64,000 bases of DNA from DASZQL01 sp964391865 (GCA_964391865.1 CAYMNQ010000001.1:496001-560000), one strand, 5' to 3'; positions 35,128 through 42,537 are shown, counted from the stretch's first letter. The notes: generated by a model not told the origin, from the sequence alone. A program made the numbers and translations.

Positions 35128-36264
35128 TCAACGGAATACGGACGCCGGTTCAAGCCCCACAACGCGATACACGCTCAGCCCGCTCGAGCCCACCACGATC
35201 AGCGCGATCAACACCGCGGTCCCCCCGAGAATCTCGTAGTGCGTGATGAAGCCGCGGAGGTGCGGCATGTCCTTTGTGAAGAAGAAGAATGAGACACACA
35301 GCGCCGCGCCAAAGCCGAACCCGATCGCGCCCACGACCGCCGACTGCGTCAGCACCATCCCCGCGAGCGTCATGTTCTTCACACCGATCGCTTTCAACGC
35401 CGCGTACTGCTTCAGGTTGTCAAGCGTGAACAGGTACAGCGTCTGCGCCGCGACCACCGTGCCCACCAGAATGCCCACCATGATGACCACCCCGAAATTC
35501 ACCGGGATCCCCGTGTTCTTGATGTAGAACCAGATCGTTTGCCACCCGAACGACTCGGATGACATCGCCGACAGCCCGGTCCGCTCGCGGATCCGCGACG
35601 CCAGATCGTCGGGCGTCAGCCCCGCCTCCGGCTGCGCCAGGATCAGGCTCAGCGTGTCCCGCTCCTGCCCCGCATACGTCAACGCCAACGAGTACCGCGT
35701 GTAGATCACCGGGAACGTGACGAACGGCGCCGAAGAATCGATGATCCCCGCCACCCGGGCGCGCCGATCGTTCAGCTCGAACACGCCCCCGAGCCTGAAC
35801 TCCTCGCCCGGGAAAAAATACGAGTAACCGAACCGATCCAGAAAGATCGCGTCCGGCTCTCGCAACGAAGCCGCATCCCCGAGCACCATCCTCCGCGGCA
35901 GCCCGATCAGCGTGGCGTCGTCAACACCCATCGTGATGCAGGTACGGAAGCTGCCGTCCGCCGACTTCGCACGCGACAGGCCCCGGTACAGGCGCACGGC
36001 CCACCGCACCCCCTCCACCCCGCGCACCGCCGTCAACGCGCGCTCGGGCAACGGCTTGATCTCATCGATGTAGCGGTGCTCCGGGTGCGCCACCCAGACC
36101 GACGCGTCCGACACGTCCCGGATCTGGCTGGTCGTGCGGGTCATCAGGCTCGCGAACACCGACGCCTGCTGGGAGATCAGAAACGTCGAGAACGCCACCG
36201 TGAAGATCAGCCCCAGGTACTTGGCCGTGTCGTACATCAGCATGCGAAGGGCGACGAAGAGCAC
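35128..36264 (-). CDS. FtsX/MacB-fold ABC transporter permease (DevC-like)
   Basis: A 378-residue permease with one N-terminal membrane segment (TAKYLGLIFTVAFSTFLIS) and a large periplasmic domain (~50-250). Three C-terminal membrane segments follow (VVIMVGILVGTVVAAQTLY; SAVVGAIGFGFGAALCVSFFF; TAVLIALIVVGSSGL). The FtsX-type cytoplasmic motif LKQYAALKAIGVKN is present. This topology and the neighbouring ATPase and HlyD-like adaptor match DevBCA exporters, which move glycolipids or other lipophilic compounds in cyanobacteria; the substrate here is unknown. The start is a GTG at 36264 with AGGGG 6 nt upstream. A palindromic operator lies 14 nt upstream of the start. Confidence 0.88.
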   Translation of the reverse strand: MLFVALRMLMYDTAKYLGLIFTVAFSTFLISQQASVFASLMTRTTSQIRDVSDASVWVAHPEHRYIDEIKPLPERALTAVRGVEGVRWAVRLYRGLSRAKSADGSFRTCITMGVDDATLIGLPRRMVLGDAASLREPDAIFLDRFGYSYFFPGEEFRLGGVFELNDRRARVAGIIDSSAPFVTFPVIYTRYSLALTYAGQERDTLSLILAQPEAGLTPDDLASRIRERTGLSAMSSESFGWQTIWFYIKNTGIPVNFGVVIMVGILVGTVVAAQTLYLFTLDNLKQYAALKAIGVKNMTLAGMVLTQSAVVGAIGFGFGAALCVSFFFFTKDMPHLRGFITHYEILGGTAVLIALIVVGSSGLSVYRVVGLEPASVFR

Positions 36265-36278
36265 GCGAGACCCCTATG

Positions 36279-36292
36279 GTTGTATCTACAAC
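36279..36292 (-). promoter_or_regulatory. Palindromic MarR-type operator before the exporter permease
   Basis: GTTGTA-tc-TACAAC is a perfect 6-2-6 palindrome, 14 nt upstream of the permease start and 31 nt downstream of the marR stop. A near-identical palindrome overlaps the marR promoter, so this is probably a second site for that regulator. Confidence 0.6.
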
Positions 36293-36323
36293 AATTCGGC
36301 GGAAAAAACACACGCCCGCGGAC

Positions 36324-36779
36324 TCACCGCCGCATGGCCGCCATCGCCACATCGGGCAGTTGATGTCGGATCGACTCGAACCACCCGGCCGGGAGCGCCT
36401 CCTTCATGAGCCGCTGGGCACGCTCCCAATGCGGCCGCGCCGCCGAGAGCTTCCTCGCGCCGCGGTTCGTGATCGACACGATCCGCTCGCGCGCATCGCC
36501 TCCGCGCTCAACGGCGACCCAACCGTTCCGTTCCAAAACCTTCACGTTTCGGCTGATCGTCGTCTTATCGACCGCCAGCCGATCACCCAGCTCGCCGACC
36601 GCCATCGAGCCAAGAGACTTCAAGACCGAGAGCATCGAGTATTGCGTGCCCTCAAGCCCCACACACCGGAGCTCTTGGTTGTACAGCCGCGCAACCGCAC
36701 GGGCCGCGATCAGGAGCACGCCGCAGAAGCACGGCACGTGCCGGAACACATTCTCGGGAGATGGAAGATCGCCGGTCAT
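36324..36779 (-). CDS. MarR-family transcriptional regulator
   Basis: A 151-residue winged-helix regulator. The dimerisation helix is at the N-terminus (FCGVLLIAARAVARLYNQELR). The DNA-binding domain follows: GLEGTQYSMLSVLKSLGSMAVGELGDRLAVDKTTISRNVKVLERNGWV, with the wing VAVERGGDARERIVSITNRG. The N-terminus has two close Cys (VPCFCGVLL), possibly redox- or ligand-sensing. It is the first gene of a minus-strand operon with the FtsX-type permease, ATPase and HlyD-like adaptor. It probably represses both itself and the exporter through the two palindromes at 36279-36292 and 36784-36797, with relief by the exported compound. Confidence 0.9.
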   Translation of the reverse strand: MTGDLPSPENVFRHVPCFCGVLLIAARAVARLYNQELRCVGLEGTQYSMLSVLKSLGSMAVGELGDRLAVDKTTISRNVKVLERNGWVAVERGGDARERIVSITNRGARKLSAARPHWERAQRLMKEALPAGWFESIRHQLPDVAMAAMRR

Positions 36780-36783
36780 AAAA

Positions 36784-36814
36784 GTAGTATATACAACAAT
36801 CGAGCGCTGGTCAA
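36784..36814 (-). promoter_or_regulatory. marR promoter with overlapping operator
   Basis: On the minus strand, TTGACC (36809-36814), a 17-nt spacer and TATACT (36786-36791) form a strong sigma-70 promoter. The palindrome GTAGTA-ta-TACAAC (36784-36797) covers the -10 box and differs by one base from perfect symmetry. Only 6 nt separate the -10 box from the marR ATG, so the transcript is probably leaderless. Confidence 0.7.
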
Positions 36815-36896
36815 CCCTCCCGGAGTGGTTTTTCACGCCCGGGGAACGCAAGACCCTCCCCGACACCGCGCGGATGTTGAGACATACACTCCCCCG

Positions 36897-37514
36897 ATGC
36901 CCACCCCCCAACCCCGGCCTGCCGCGCCGGGCGCACCGCCCGATGAATCCGCGTTCCTCGCCCGGCTCCGCGCCGGCGAGGAAGCCGCCTTCGAAGAGCT
37001 CGTCCGCGCTCACGCCGGGCACATGCTCGCCGTCGCCCGCCGGTTCTTCCCGAGCGACGACGACGCCAACGACGCCGTGCAGGACGCCTTTCTCTCCGCG
37101 TTCAAGAACCTCTCGAAGTTCGAGGGGGGCTCGAAGCTCAGCACGTGGCTGCACCGTATCACCGTTAACGCGTCGCTCATGAAGCTCCGCACGCGCAAAC
37201 GCCGCCCCGAGCGCTCCATCGAAGACCTGCTCCCCAAGTACAAAGACGACGGCCACCGCGACAACGTCCTCCCCGCCTGGTCCCCGCCCGACGAGGACGC
37301 GCTCGAATCGAACGAACTCCGCGCCAAAGTCCGCGCCAAAATCGACGAACTCCCAGACGACTACCGCACCGTCCTCATCCTGCGCGACATCGAGGGGCTC
37401 GACACCGAATCCGCGGCGGAAGCGCTGCAAATCACCACCGCCGCCGTCAAAACCCGCCTGCACCGCGCCCGCCAGGCCCTCCGCACGCTCCTCGAAGAGG
37501 AGTTCTCCGAATGA
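36897..37514 (+). CDS. ECF RNA polymerase sigma factor
   Basis: A 205-residue extracytoplasmic-function sigma factor. Region 2 is at ~25-95 (AFEELVRAHAGHMLAVARRFF, DANDAVQDAFLSAFKNLSKFEGGSKLSTWLHRI). Region 4 is at ~145-200 (IDELPDDYRTVLILRDIEGLDTESAAEALQITTAAVKTRLHRARQALR). The N-terminal ~20 residues are Pro/Ala-rich and disordered. The stop overlaps the start of an anti-sigma zinc-finger gene by 4 nt, the classical sigma/anti-sigma arrangement. It is divergent from marR. No strong upstream promoter motif identifies autoregulation. Confidence 0.92.
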   Translation: MPTPQPRPAAPGAPPDESAFLARLRAGEEAAFEELVRAHAGHMLAVARRFFPSDDDANDAVQDAFLSAFKNLSKFEGGSKLSTWLHRITVNASLMKLRTRKRRPERSIEDLLPKYKDDGHRDNVLPAWSPPDEDALESNELRAKVRAKIDELPDDYRTVLILRDIEGLDTESAAEALQITTAAVKTRLHRARQALRTLLEEEFSE

Positions 37515-37756
37515 AATACATCACCTGTCAAGAGCTCATCGACTTCATCAACGACTACCGCGACGGTGCGCTCGATCCCGCCGCGCGCCAGAAGTTCGAA
37601 GAACACCTGGGCGTCTGCCCCCCGTGCCGCGACTATCTCCGCATGTACGAGGACACCATCCGGCTTAGCAAGGACGCGCTGAACGACCCCACCATCCCGA
37701 AGCCCCCCGAGTCCCTTATCAAAACGATCCTCAACGCGCGCCGAGCGTCGAGCTGA
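37511..37756 (+). CDS. Anti-sigma factor zinc-finger (ZAS) protein
   Basis: An 81-residue protein with the ZAS motif: CQELIDFINDYRDGALD followed by FEEHLGVCPPCRDYL. This gives the Hx3Cx2C zinc site. It starts inside the sigma gene (ATGA overlap), so translation is coupled. There is no membrane segment, so it would act as a soluble anti-sigma factor that sequesters the ECF sigma factor in the cytoplasm and possibly senses redox state through the zinc site. Confidence 0.88.
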   Translation: MKYITCQELIDFINDYRDGALDPAARQKFEEHLGVCPPCRDYLRMYEDTIRLSKDALNDPTIPKPPESLIKTILNARRASS

Positions 37757-37784
37757 TCACCTCCGACTTTCGCTCTCCCTCTCC

Positions 37785-38558
37785 ATGCTGTCCAACCTCT
37801 TCACCAACGCAGAGCCGGGCGACCTCCCCTTCATCGCCCCCTCGATCCTCTCCGCCGATTTCGCGCGCCTCGCCGAAGACTGCGCCCAAGCCCTCGCCCC
37901 CACGTCCGCGCACAGCGTTCCGGGCGCCGGCGCCGACCTGCTGCACATCGACATCATGGACGGCCACTTCGTCCCCAACCTCACCATGGGGCCCGACACC
38001 GTCCGCGCGCTCCGTCGCGCGCTCCCCACCGCCTTCCTCGACGTCCACGTCATGGTCACCGACCCGGCGCAGTACCTCGATGCCTTCGCCAAAGCGGGCG
38101 CGAACCACTACACCTTCCACCTCGAACCCACCCTCGATCCGCGCGCCGGCACCGGCATGTCCCCCCTCTCAGGCAACGGCAGCGGCTACGACGCGCTCGA
38201 ACTCGCCGCGAAAGTCCGCGCCGCCGGCATGACGGTCGGCCTCGCGATCAATCCGCCCACGCCCATCGAGCCCGCCCTCCCGCTCATCCCCCACTTCGAC
38301 CTCATCCTCATCATGAGCGTGAACCCCGGCTTCGGCGGCCAAGCCTTCATCCCTGCCGTCCTCGATAAAGTCCGGCGCGTGAAATCACTTCTCGGACCAA
38401 ACCAGCGCCTCGAAATGGACGGCGGCCTCACGCCCGAGAATGCCGCCACCGTCACCGCCGCCGGATGCGATGTGCTGGTCGCAGGCTCATCGGTTTTCGG
38501 GAAATCCCCGGGTGAACGAGCTGATGCCGTGCAGGCGATGCGCGGTTATCGGTCCTGA
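37785..38558 (+). CDS. rpe: Ribulose-phosphate 3-epimerase
   Basis: The 257-residue TIM-barrel enzyme interconverts ribulose 5-phosphate and xylulose 5-phosphate in the pentose phosphate pathway. Motifs are IAPSILSADFARL, LLHIDIMDGHFVPNLTMGP (metal-binding His/Asp), LDVHVMVTDP, MTVGLAINPPTPIE, LILIMSVNPGFGGQ (catalytic Asp replaced within the IMSVNPGF motif as usual) and RLEMDGGLTPENA. An insertion of ~18 residues after FHLE (TLDPRAGTGMSPLSGNGSG) and ~12 near the start make it longer than the usual ~220-residue form. The gene follows the anti-sigma gene by 28 nt. Confidence 0.95.
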   Translation: MLSNLFTNAEPGDLPFIAPSILSADFARLAEDCAQALAPTSAHSVPGAGADLLHIDIMDGHFVPNLTMGPDTVRALRRALPTAFLDVHVMVTDPAQYLDAFAKAGANHYTFHLEPTLDPRAGTGMSPLSGNGSGYDALELAAKVRAAGMTVGLAINPPTPIEPALPLIPHFDLILIMSVNPGFGGQAFIPAVLDKVRRVKSLLGPNQRLEMDGGLTPENAATVTAAGCDVLVAGSSVFGKSPGERADAVQAMRGYRS

Positions 38559-38675
38559 AATTCGTCAAAAATTAGGTATTCAGCAGGGTGCCCGATTGGT
38601 TCGATGGGCAGAGTGGTGCTATTCTTCTCTCCGACCGGTCCCGATCGTTCACTCGATTGATGCGGGGCTTGGGGG

Positions 38676-38696
38676 GTCAGCGGCGCGGCCGCTGAC
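38676..38696. repeat. 9-bp hairpin upstream of the histidine-phosphatase-fold gene
   Basis: GTCAGCGGC-gcg-GCCGCTGAC is a perfect hairpin ending 22 nt before the next ATG. There is no U tract. It could affect translation of the downstream gene or mark the end of the rpe transcript. Confidence 0.4.
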
Positions 38697-38718
38697 ATCG
38701 GGTCCACTCGGGAAGCAT

Positions 38719-39354
38719 ATGGGAAAGCAAACCGGTACCACGATCGTTCTGGTTCGCTGCGGCCGAACAGAATGGGATGACGCGGGGCGCCTGCAGGGCA
38801 TCACCGACCTCCCCCTCAGCGAATCGGGCCGCACGTCGCTCATCGCCACCCTGACCGGGGCGTTCGGTGACGAAGGCTGGCCGGAACTCGCCGCCGTCTA
38901 CTCCGGCATGGACGAAGCCAGCCGACAGACCGCGGAGCTCATCACCGCCCGAACCAACGCCCGCCAAAAGCCCCAGCCCGATTTCTCAGGCATGTCCTTC
39001 GGCGTGTGGGAGGGCCTGCTCGACGAAGAACTCATGGAGCGCTTCCCCACGTGCTACCGGCACTGGCGCGAAGACCCCGCCGCCGTCCACCCGCCCGAGG
39101 GCGACACATTCGCCGAAGCCACGACCCGGCTCCTTGAAGCCATCGAACGGGCTGCCTCGAAATCGCGGGGCAAGCCGATCGCCATCGTCCTGCGCCCCAT
39201 CGAGTTCGGGCTCGCCCGATGCCTCCTCGCCGGCCGCAAGACGAACGAACTGTGGGCGATGGTCGAAGACGGCCCGGAAGTGGAATCCCTCACCATCGAC
39301 GCCGCCGCGTTGCGCGATCGGCTTGAAGAGTTGAAGGTCGCGGGCCGGGCGTGA
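38719..39354 (+). CDS. Histidine-phosphatase-fold protein lacking both catalytic His (pseudo-enzyme)
   Basis: A 211-residue protein with the overall pattern of phosphoglycerate-mutase-like phosphatases: TIVLVRCGRTEWDDAGRLQGITDLPLSESG at the N-terminus, then AVYSGMDEASRQTAELI, MSFGVWEGLLDEELMERFP and PPEGDTFAEATTRLLEAI. The invariant RHG motif reads RCG, with Cys14 in place of the phospho-accepting His. The second conserved His (usually VSHGGVIR) is missing, the segment reading VLRPIEFGLARC. Family chemistry needs both, so ordinary phosphatase activity is not expected. A binding or regulatory role is likely. The ATG at 38719 is directly before the fold and the upstream 160 nt hold no gene. Confidence 0.75.
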   Translation: MGKQTGTTIVLVRCGRTEWDDAGRLQGITDLPLSESGRTSLIATLTGAFGDEGWPELAAVYSGMDEASRQTAELITARTNARQKPQPDFSGMSFGVWEGLLDEELMERFPTCYRHWREDPAAVHPPEGDTFAEATTRLLEAIERAASKSRGKPIAIVLRPIEFGLARCLLAGRKTNELWAMVEDGPEVESLTIDAAALRDRLEELKVAGRA

Positions 39355-39462
39355 GCCGCCCGGTCTTCGCTCTCCGTGGTACAACTGCCCCAGAGTGATA
39401 CGCCACATACGGCCTATCCGACCTATTCATTCCGCACACCATCGCGCTGAAACACGATCCAC

Positions 39463-40320
39463 ATGACCCAGGTCAGCACCCGAGCATGGTCCGACGCCGC
39501 CGCCGGCGGCTCCGGCGGCGCCAAGGTCACCCGTGTCCCCGAGGGGCTGTGGCTCCGCTGCCCTCAGTGCAGCGCCATGATCTACCGCAAGCAGATGGAA
39601 GCGAACCTCCACGTCTGCCCCGAGTGCGAGCACCACTACCGCATCGGCGCTGCCGAGCGCGTGCGCCAGCTCCTCGACGACGGCTCATTCGAGCCGATGT
39701 TCGAGGGCCTCTCGACCACCGACCCGCTGAACTTCCGCGACCTCAAGCCTTACAAAGAGCGCCTCGCCGCCGAGCAGGCGAAGACCGGCCAGCGCGAGGG
39801 CGTGCAGACCGGCAAGGGCTTCATCAAGGGTCGCCCCGTGATGCTCGCGTGCCTTGATCTCACCTTCTTCATGGGCACGCTCTCCAGCGTCGTCGGCGAG
39901 AAGATCACCCGCGCCATCGAATACGCCACCGAGCACGACCTCCCGCTCGTCATCGTCAGTTGCTCGGGCGGCGCGCGCATGCAGGAGTCGGGCCTCTCGC
40001 TCATGCAGATGGCGAAGACCAGCGCTGCCCTCGGCCGTTTCGACGACGCCGGCGGCCTCTTCATCAGCGTCCTCACCGACCCCACCACCGGCGGCGTGTC
40101 GGCCAGTTTCGCCATGCTGGGCGACGTCATCTTCGCCGAACCTAAAGCCCTCATCGGCTTCGCCGGCCCACGCGTCATCCAGCAAACCATCCGCCAGGAA
40201 CTCCCCGAGGGTTTCCAGACCGCGGAGTTCCTCCTCGACGCGGGGCTGCTCGACCGAGTCGTCAAGCGCCACGACCTCCGCAACGAGATCGCGCGCGTGA
40301 TCGACTACGCGGGGAAATAA
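39463..40320 (+). CDS. accD: Acetyl-CoA carboxylase carboxyltransferase subunit beta
   Basis: The 285-residue subunit, with AccA, transfers carboxyl from biotin to acetyl-CoA for malonyl-CoA synthesis. The N-terminal zinc ribbon is CPQCSAMIYRKQMEANLHVCPEC (four Cys, residues ~32-54). The crotonase-fold carboxyltransferase has DLTFFMGTLSSVVGEKITRA, VIVSCSGGARMQESGLSLMQMAK, VLTDPTTGGVSASFAMLGDV and IGFAGPRVIQQTI. An Ala/Gly-rich ~20-residue leader precedes the ribbon. Length and motifs are normal. No fatty-acid gene is adjacent. Confidence 0.96.
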   Translation: MTQVSTRAWSDAAAGGSGGAKVTRVPEGLWLRCPQCSAMIYRKQMEANLHVCPECEHHYRIGAAERVRQLLDDGSFEPMFEGLSTTDPLNFRDLKPYKERLAAEQAKTGQREGVQTGKGFIKGRPVMLACLDLTFFMGTLSSVVGEKITRAIEYATEHDLPLVIVSCSGGARMQESGLSLMQMAKTSAALGRFDDAGGLFISVLTDPTTGGVSASFAMLGDVIFAEPKALIGFAGPRVIQQTIRQELPEGFQTAEFLLDAGLLDRVVKRHDLRNEIARVIDYAGK

Positions 40321-40494
40321 CCCGCATTCAGTCCAGCGGGCTCAGGCATCGGCGGGCGGCGTCTTGCCGCGGCCACGGTCGGCCAGCGCACAACGTGAAT
40401 CGATGACGCTCGCGCGCCGTTCGAAATCAGGCGTCCCTGCTCTCCCGGAATGCCCAACGTTGGCAGGGTGCCCTCCCGATGATCGGGAAGGCCG

Positions 40495-40520
40495 GGGGGG
40501 GGGGGCGGGGGGCGGGGGGC
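40495..40520 (+). repeat. Poly-G tract
   Basis: Eleven consecutive G are followed by C, six G, C, six G, C. It lies in the spacer after accD and is not in a gene. Such tracts are prone to slippage and sequencing error and can form G-quadruplexes. Confidence 0.7.
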
Positions 40521-40585
40521 GTGACGGCACGCCCCAGGCGTTCCGTGTGAACAAATCCATGCCGCGGTCGCGGGCCGCGCGCTGA

Positions 40586-40729
40586 TCACTGCGCGCCGTT
40601 GCGTTCGGCGGAGCGTTTCAAGCCGTCGCCCGCCCGTTCGATGTCGGTGCCGAGCCCTTTGGTCGTGTTGCACGCCGACAACACGAACACCAATCCGCTC
40701 AGAGCGAGCAGGCTAAGAACGCGTTTCAT
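40586..40729 (-). CDS. Entericidin-like small lipoprotein
   Basis: This 47-residue gene encodes MKRVLSLLALSGLVFVLSAC, then NTTKGLGTDIERAGDGLKRS. A signal peptide with lipobox (LSAC) is followed by the N-T-x-x-G-x-G-x-D-x-x-x-x-G motif of the entericidin A/B family, small membrane lipoproteins induced by stress and linked to bacteriolysis control. GAGGAG lies ~10 nt before the ATG. It is the last of a run of minus-strand micro-genes. Confidence 0.85.
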   Translation of the reverse strand: MKRVLSLLALSGLVFVLSACNTTKGLGTDIERAGDGLKRSAERNGAQ

Positions 40730-40851
40730 CTGATGTCTTCTCCTCGATCATGCGACCAACCATCGTGGATCTCAATGAACTCCCCGCGCGCAGTCCGCCC
40801 GGCGTCTTCTCCGGCGTCGCGCACGATCACACGCGGGGAGTGTTCGTGTAT

Positions 40852-41031
40852 TCAAGGCCTGATCGTTCGTCTCCCCGTCACGAGGCTGTGCACAGTTCCG
40901 ATCAAAAGGATCACCAGGAACACGAAGAACAAGATGCGCGCGATGTACATCGATTCCCCGGCGATCCCTGTGAATCCCAGCAGTCCCGCGGCCAGCGCAA
41001 GAATCAGAAACGCGAGTGCCCAGCGAAGCAT
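40852..41031 (-). CDS. DUF1328 family small membrane protein
   Basis: A 59-residue protein with two membrane helices: MLRWALAFLILALAAGLLGF, then GESMYIARILFFVFLVILL. This is the DUF1328 (YtjA) signature, including the GFTGIAG turn. AAGGAG lies 8 nt before the ATG at 41031, so this start is preferred over an upstream in-frame one. The function is unknown; the family is often associated with envelope stress. Confidence 0.85.
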   Translation of the reverse strand: MLRWALAFLILALAAGLLGFTGIAGESMYIARILFFVFLVILLIGTVHSLVTGRRTIRP

Positions 41032-41265
41032 TCCGGTGCTCCTTCTCGATGACCGTTGAACCGAATCAAATGAGACGGTCATGCCGATGGTCTTCTGCGC
41101 GGGTGGGCGCGATCCGCAGAACTACGCGGGGGCTCCCCCTTCATCATCCCTGCGGGGCTCGGCGGCTCGATCCATCCGGCGCGCACGAACCACCCATGCC
41201 CTCGCGGGCATTGAATCTCGGTTGATCATGCTGTTCCATTCATACCCGCCCCCCGACACCATCGC

Positions 41266-41430
41266 TCAGAATCCGCGCGGGATGTAGTTCAGCAGGACCA
41301 GAATCAACAGGATCAGCAGCACAAGGCCCAGCCCGCCGCTCGGACCGTAGCCCCACTTGCGGCTGTAGCCCCACGTGGGCAGCCCGCCGACCAGGAGCAG
41401 GATCACCACGATTAGCAGAATCAGACCCAT
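41266..41430 (-). CDS. DUF3309 family small membrane protein
   Basis: A 54-residue protein with two hydrophobic helices around a Gly/Tyr-rich loop (LPTWGYSRKWGYGPSGGLG) and a C-terminal NYIPRGF. This matches the DUF3309 pattern. GAGGAG is 6 nt before the ATG. It is on the same strand as DUF1328 and the entericidin-like gene. Together they form a set of stress-type membrane micro-proteins. Confidence 0.8.
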   Translation of the reverse strand: MGLILLIVVILLLVGGLPTWGYSRKWGYGPSGGLGLVLLILLILVLLNYIPRGF

Positions 41431-41485
41431 GAGAATCTCCTCAGTTGTTCCGTGCGCGGCGCTCGGCGACGTCTCCCGCCGAAGA

Positions 41486-41845
41486 TCACCTCGCCATTTT
41501 CCCGACCAGTTCGACCAGTTCCTGATACATCTCGTCGGCCACCGCGCCGCCGTTGTTCATCGCCGCCTTGTGGCAGCGTTTCAGGTGCTCCTCCAGCAGG
41601 GCCTTCGCGACCACCTGGAGCGACGCCCGCGCCGCGGTGATCTGCGTGATGATGTCGGCGCAGTACCGATCCTCCTCGATCATCCGCTCGATCCCGTTGA
41701 TCTGGCCCTTCGCCCGGCGGAGCTGGAGGATATTGGCCGCCCTCGCCGTCGGGTCGACCCCGACGGCGAGCCGGTCAATAAGGCCGCCGCCTGCCTCTTC
41801 CTTCTTGCGCTTCGCAACTTTCACTTTCGCAGTCTTCCGCGCCAT
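41486..41845 (-). CDS. CsoR/RcnR-family metal-sensing repressor
   Basis: A 119-residue all-helical repressor of the DUF156 family. The metal site has Cys62 (RYCADIITQ), His87 and Cys91 (LEEHLKRCHKA), the C-H-C set of copper-sensing CsoR. A Lys/Arg-rich leader of ~30 residues precedes the helical bundle (LRRAKGQINGIERMIEEDRY). In the apo form these tetramers bind DNA and release it on Cu(I) binding. It lies 33 nt downstream of the heavy-metal-domain gene and is probably cotranscribed from the promoter at 42330-42358, giving autoregulation. Confidence 0.9.
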   Translation of the reverse strand: MARKTAKVKVAKRKKEEAGGGLIDRLAVGVDPTARAANILQLRRAKGQINGIERMIEEDRYCADIITQITAARASLQVVAKALLEEHLKRCHKAAMNNGGAVADEMYQELVELVGKMAR

Positions 41846-41878
41846 ACACCGATTCTCCGTGAATGTTGCGAGCGCCGG

Positions 41879-42268
41879 TCAGTTCGAAATCGCCGCGGGC
41901 TTCGGTGCCGCCGCGGGCACCGGTGTGCTCGAGCGCTCGGCGTTGGAGTGGTCGCCCCCGGTGCCCGGGCCCGTCGCCTTCGGGTGGTTGTCACCCGTGC
42001 GGTCGGTGGGCGTATTCGCGGTGGCGCGCTGGGCGCCGCCGGTGTCACCCGCGCCGCCCTCGCGCGATTGGTGCCCGGCGCGGCCGAGCGTGGCGCACGC
42101 CGCGTCGCACGCGGCCTGATCCGCTTGGATCGTGGCGGCCCCGACCTTCACGGACTGGGTTGTCACGCCTTGGACACTCTTGAGCGCCCCGGTGACCTTC
42201 TGGACGCACGCGTCGCCGGACATACCGTCGATCTCGAGCGTCCGGGTGGTGGCGGTTGAGGTATGCAT
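41879..42268 (-). CDS. Heavy-metal-associated domain protein with variant metal site
   Basis: A 129-residue cytoplasmic protein. AAAGGA before the ATG at 42268 sets the start. Residues ~8-70 form a ferredoxin-like HMA domain (TRTLEIDGMSGDACVQKVTGAL, SVKVGAATIQAD). The usual GMxCxxC metal loop reads GMSGDAC, so the first Cys is Gly and only one thiol is left. The second half is disordered, with many Gly, Thr, His and Asp residues, which could supply other ligands. It is the first gene of the CsoR operon, so a copper chaperone or sink role is likely but with altered coordination. Confidence 0.75.
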   Translation of the reverse strand: MHTSTATTRTLEIDGMSGDACVQKVTGALKSVQGVTTQSVKVGAATIQADQAACDAACATLGRAGHQSREGGAGDTGGAQRATANTPTDRTGDNHPKATGPGTGGDHSNAERSSTPVPAAAPKPAAISN

Positions 42269-42308
42269 GATGGTCCTTTCATCAGACCGAGTGAGCCGGG
42301 GGGGCCGA

Positions 42309-42358
42309 ATACCCCCCTGCGGTATATGTACCATACCCTAGTACCGTATCATAGTCAA
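42309..42358 (-). promoter_or_regulatory. CsoR-operon promoter and operator
   Basis: On the minus strand TTGACT (42353-42358), 17 nt, and TATGGT (42330-42335) form a sigma-70 promoter. Just downstream ATACC-ccccTGC-GGTAT (42309-42325) is an inverted repeat of the GC-tract type bound by CsoR/RcnR regulators. It would overlap the transcription start, 41 nt upstream of the HMA gene. Confidence 0.7.
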
Positions 42359-42473
42359 CCGCCGGCGGACCGCCGCGCCCGCCCAGGTCCGCTTGATGCC
42401 GAGATCGCGCGGGGAGATTTCCCCGGAACATCGCCCGTGATGCGCGCACCTTCGCCGGCCCGGCACAAGCCGC

Positions 42474-42513
42474 AAAAATGAAGGCGGGCGCGAGTGCATC
42501 ACTCACGCCCGCC
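42474..42513 (-). terminator. Terminator of the haloperoxidase-like gene
   Basis: On the minus strand GGCGGGCG and CGCCCGCC pair (with an inner GAGT/ACTC extension) and are followed by TTCATTTTT. It begins 25 nt after the stop codon at 42538. Confidence 0.7.
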
Positions 42514-42537
42514 CCCGAGTTTCGCATCAACACTCAC

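Noticed and set aside
36324..37463. A long minus-strand frame extending the marR gene upstream across the sigma-factor gene
   Set aside because: Only the last 151 codons match MarR. The upstream part is antisense to the ECF sigma gene, and the promoter at 36786-36814 sits directly before the ATG at 36779.
40480..40530. Poly-G tract considered as a phase-variation switch
   Set aside because: It lies between genes, with no start codon or promoter in position to be altered by slippage.
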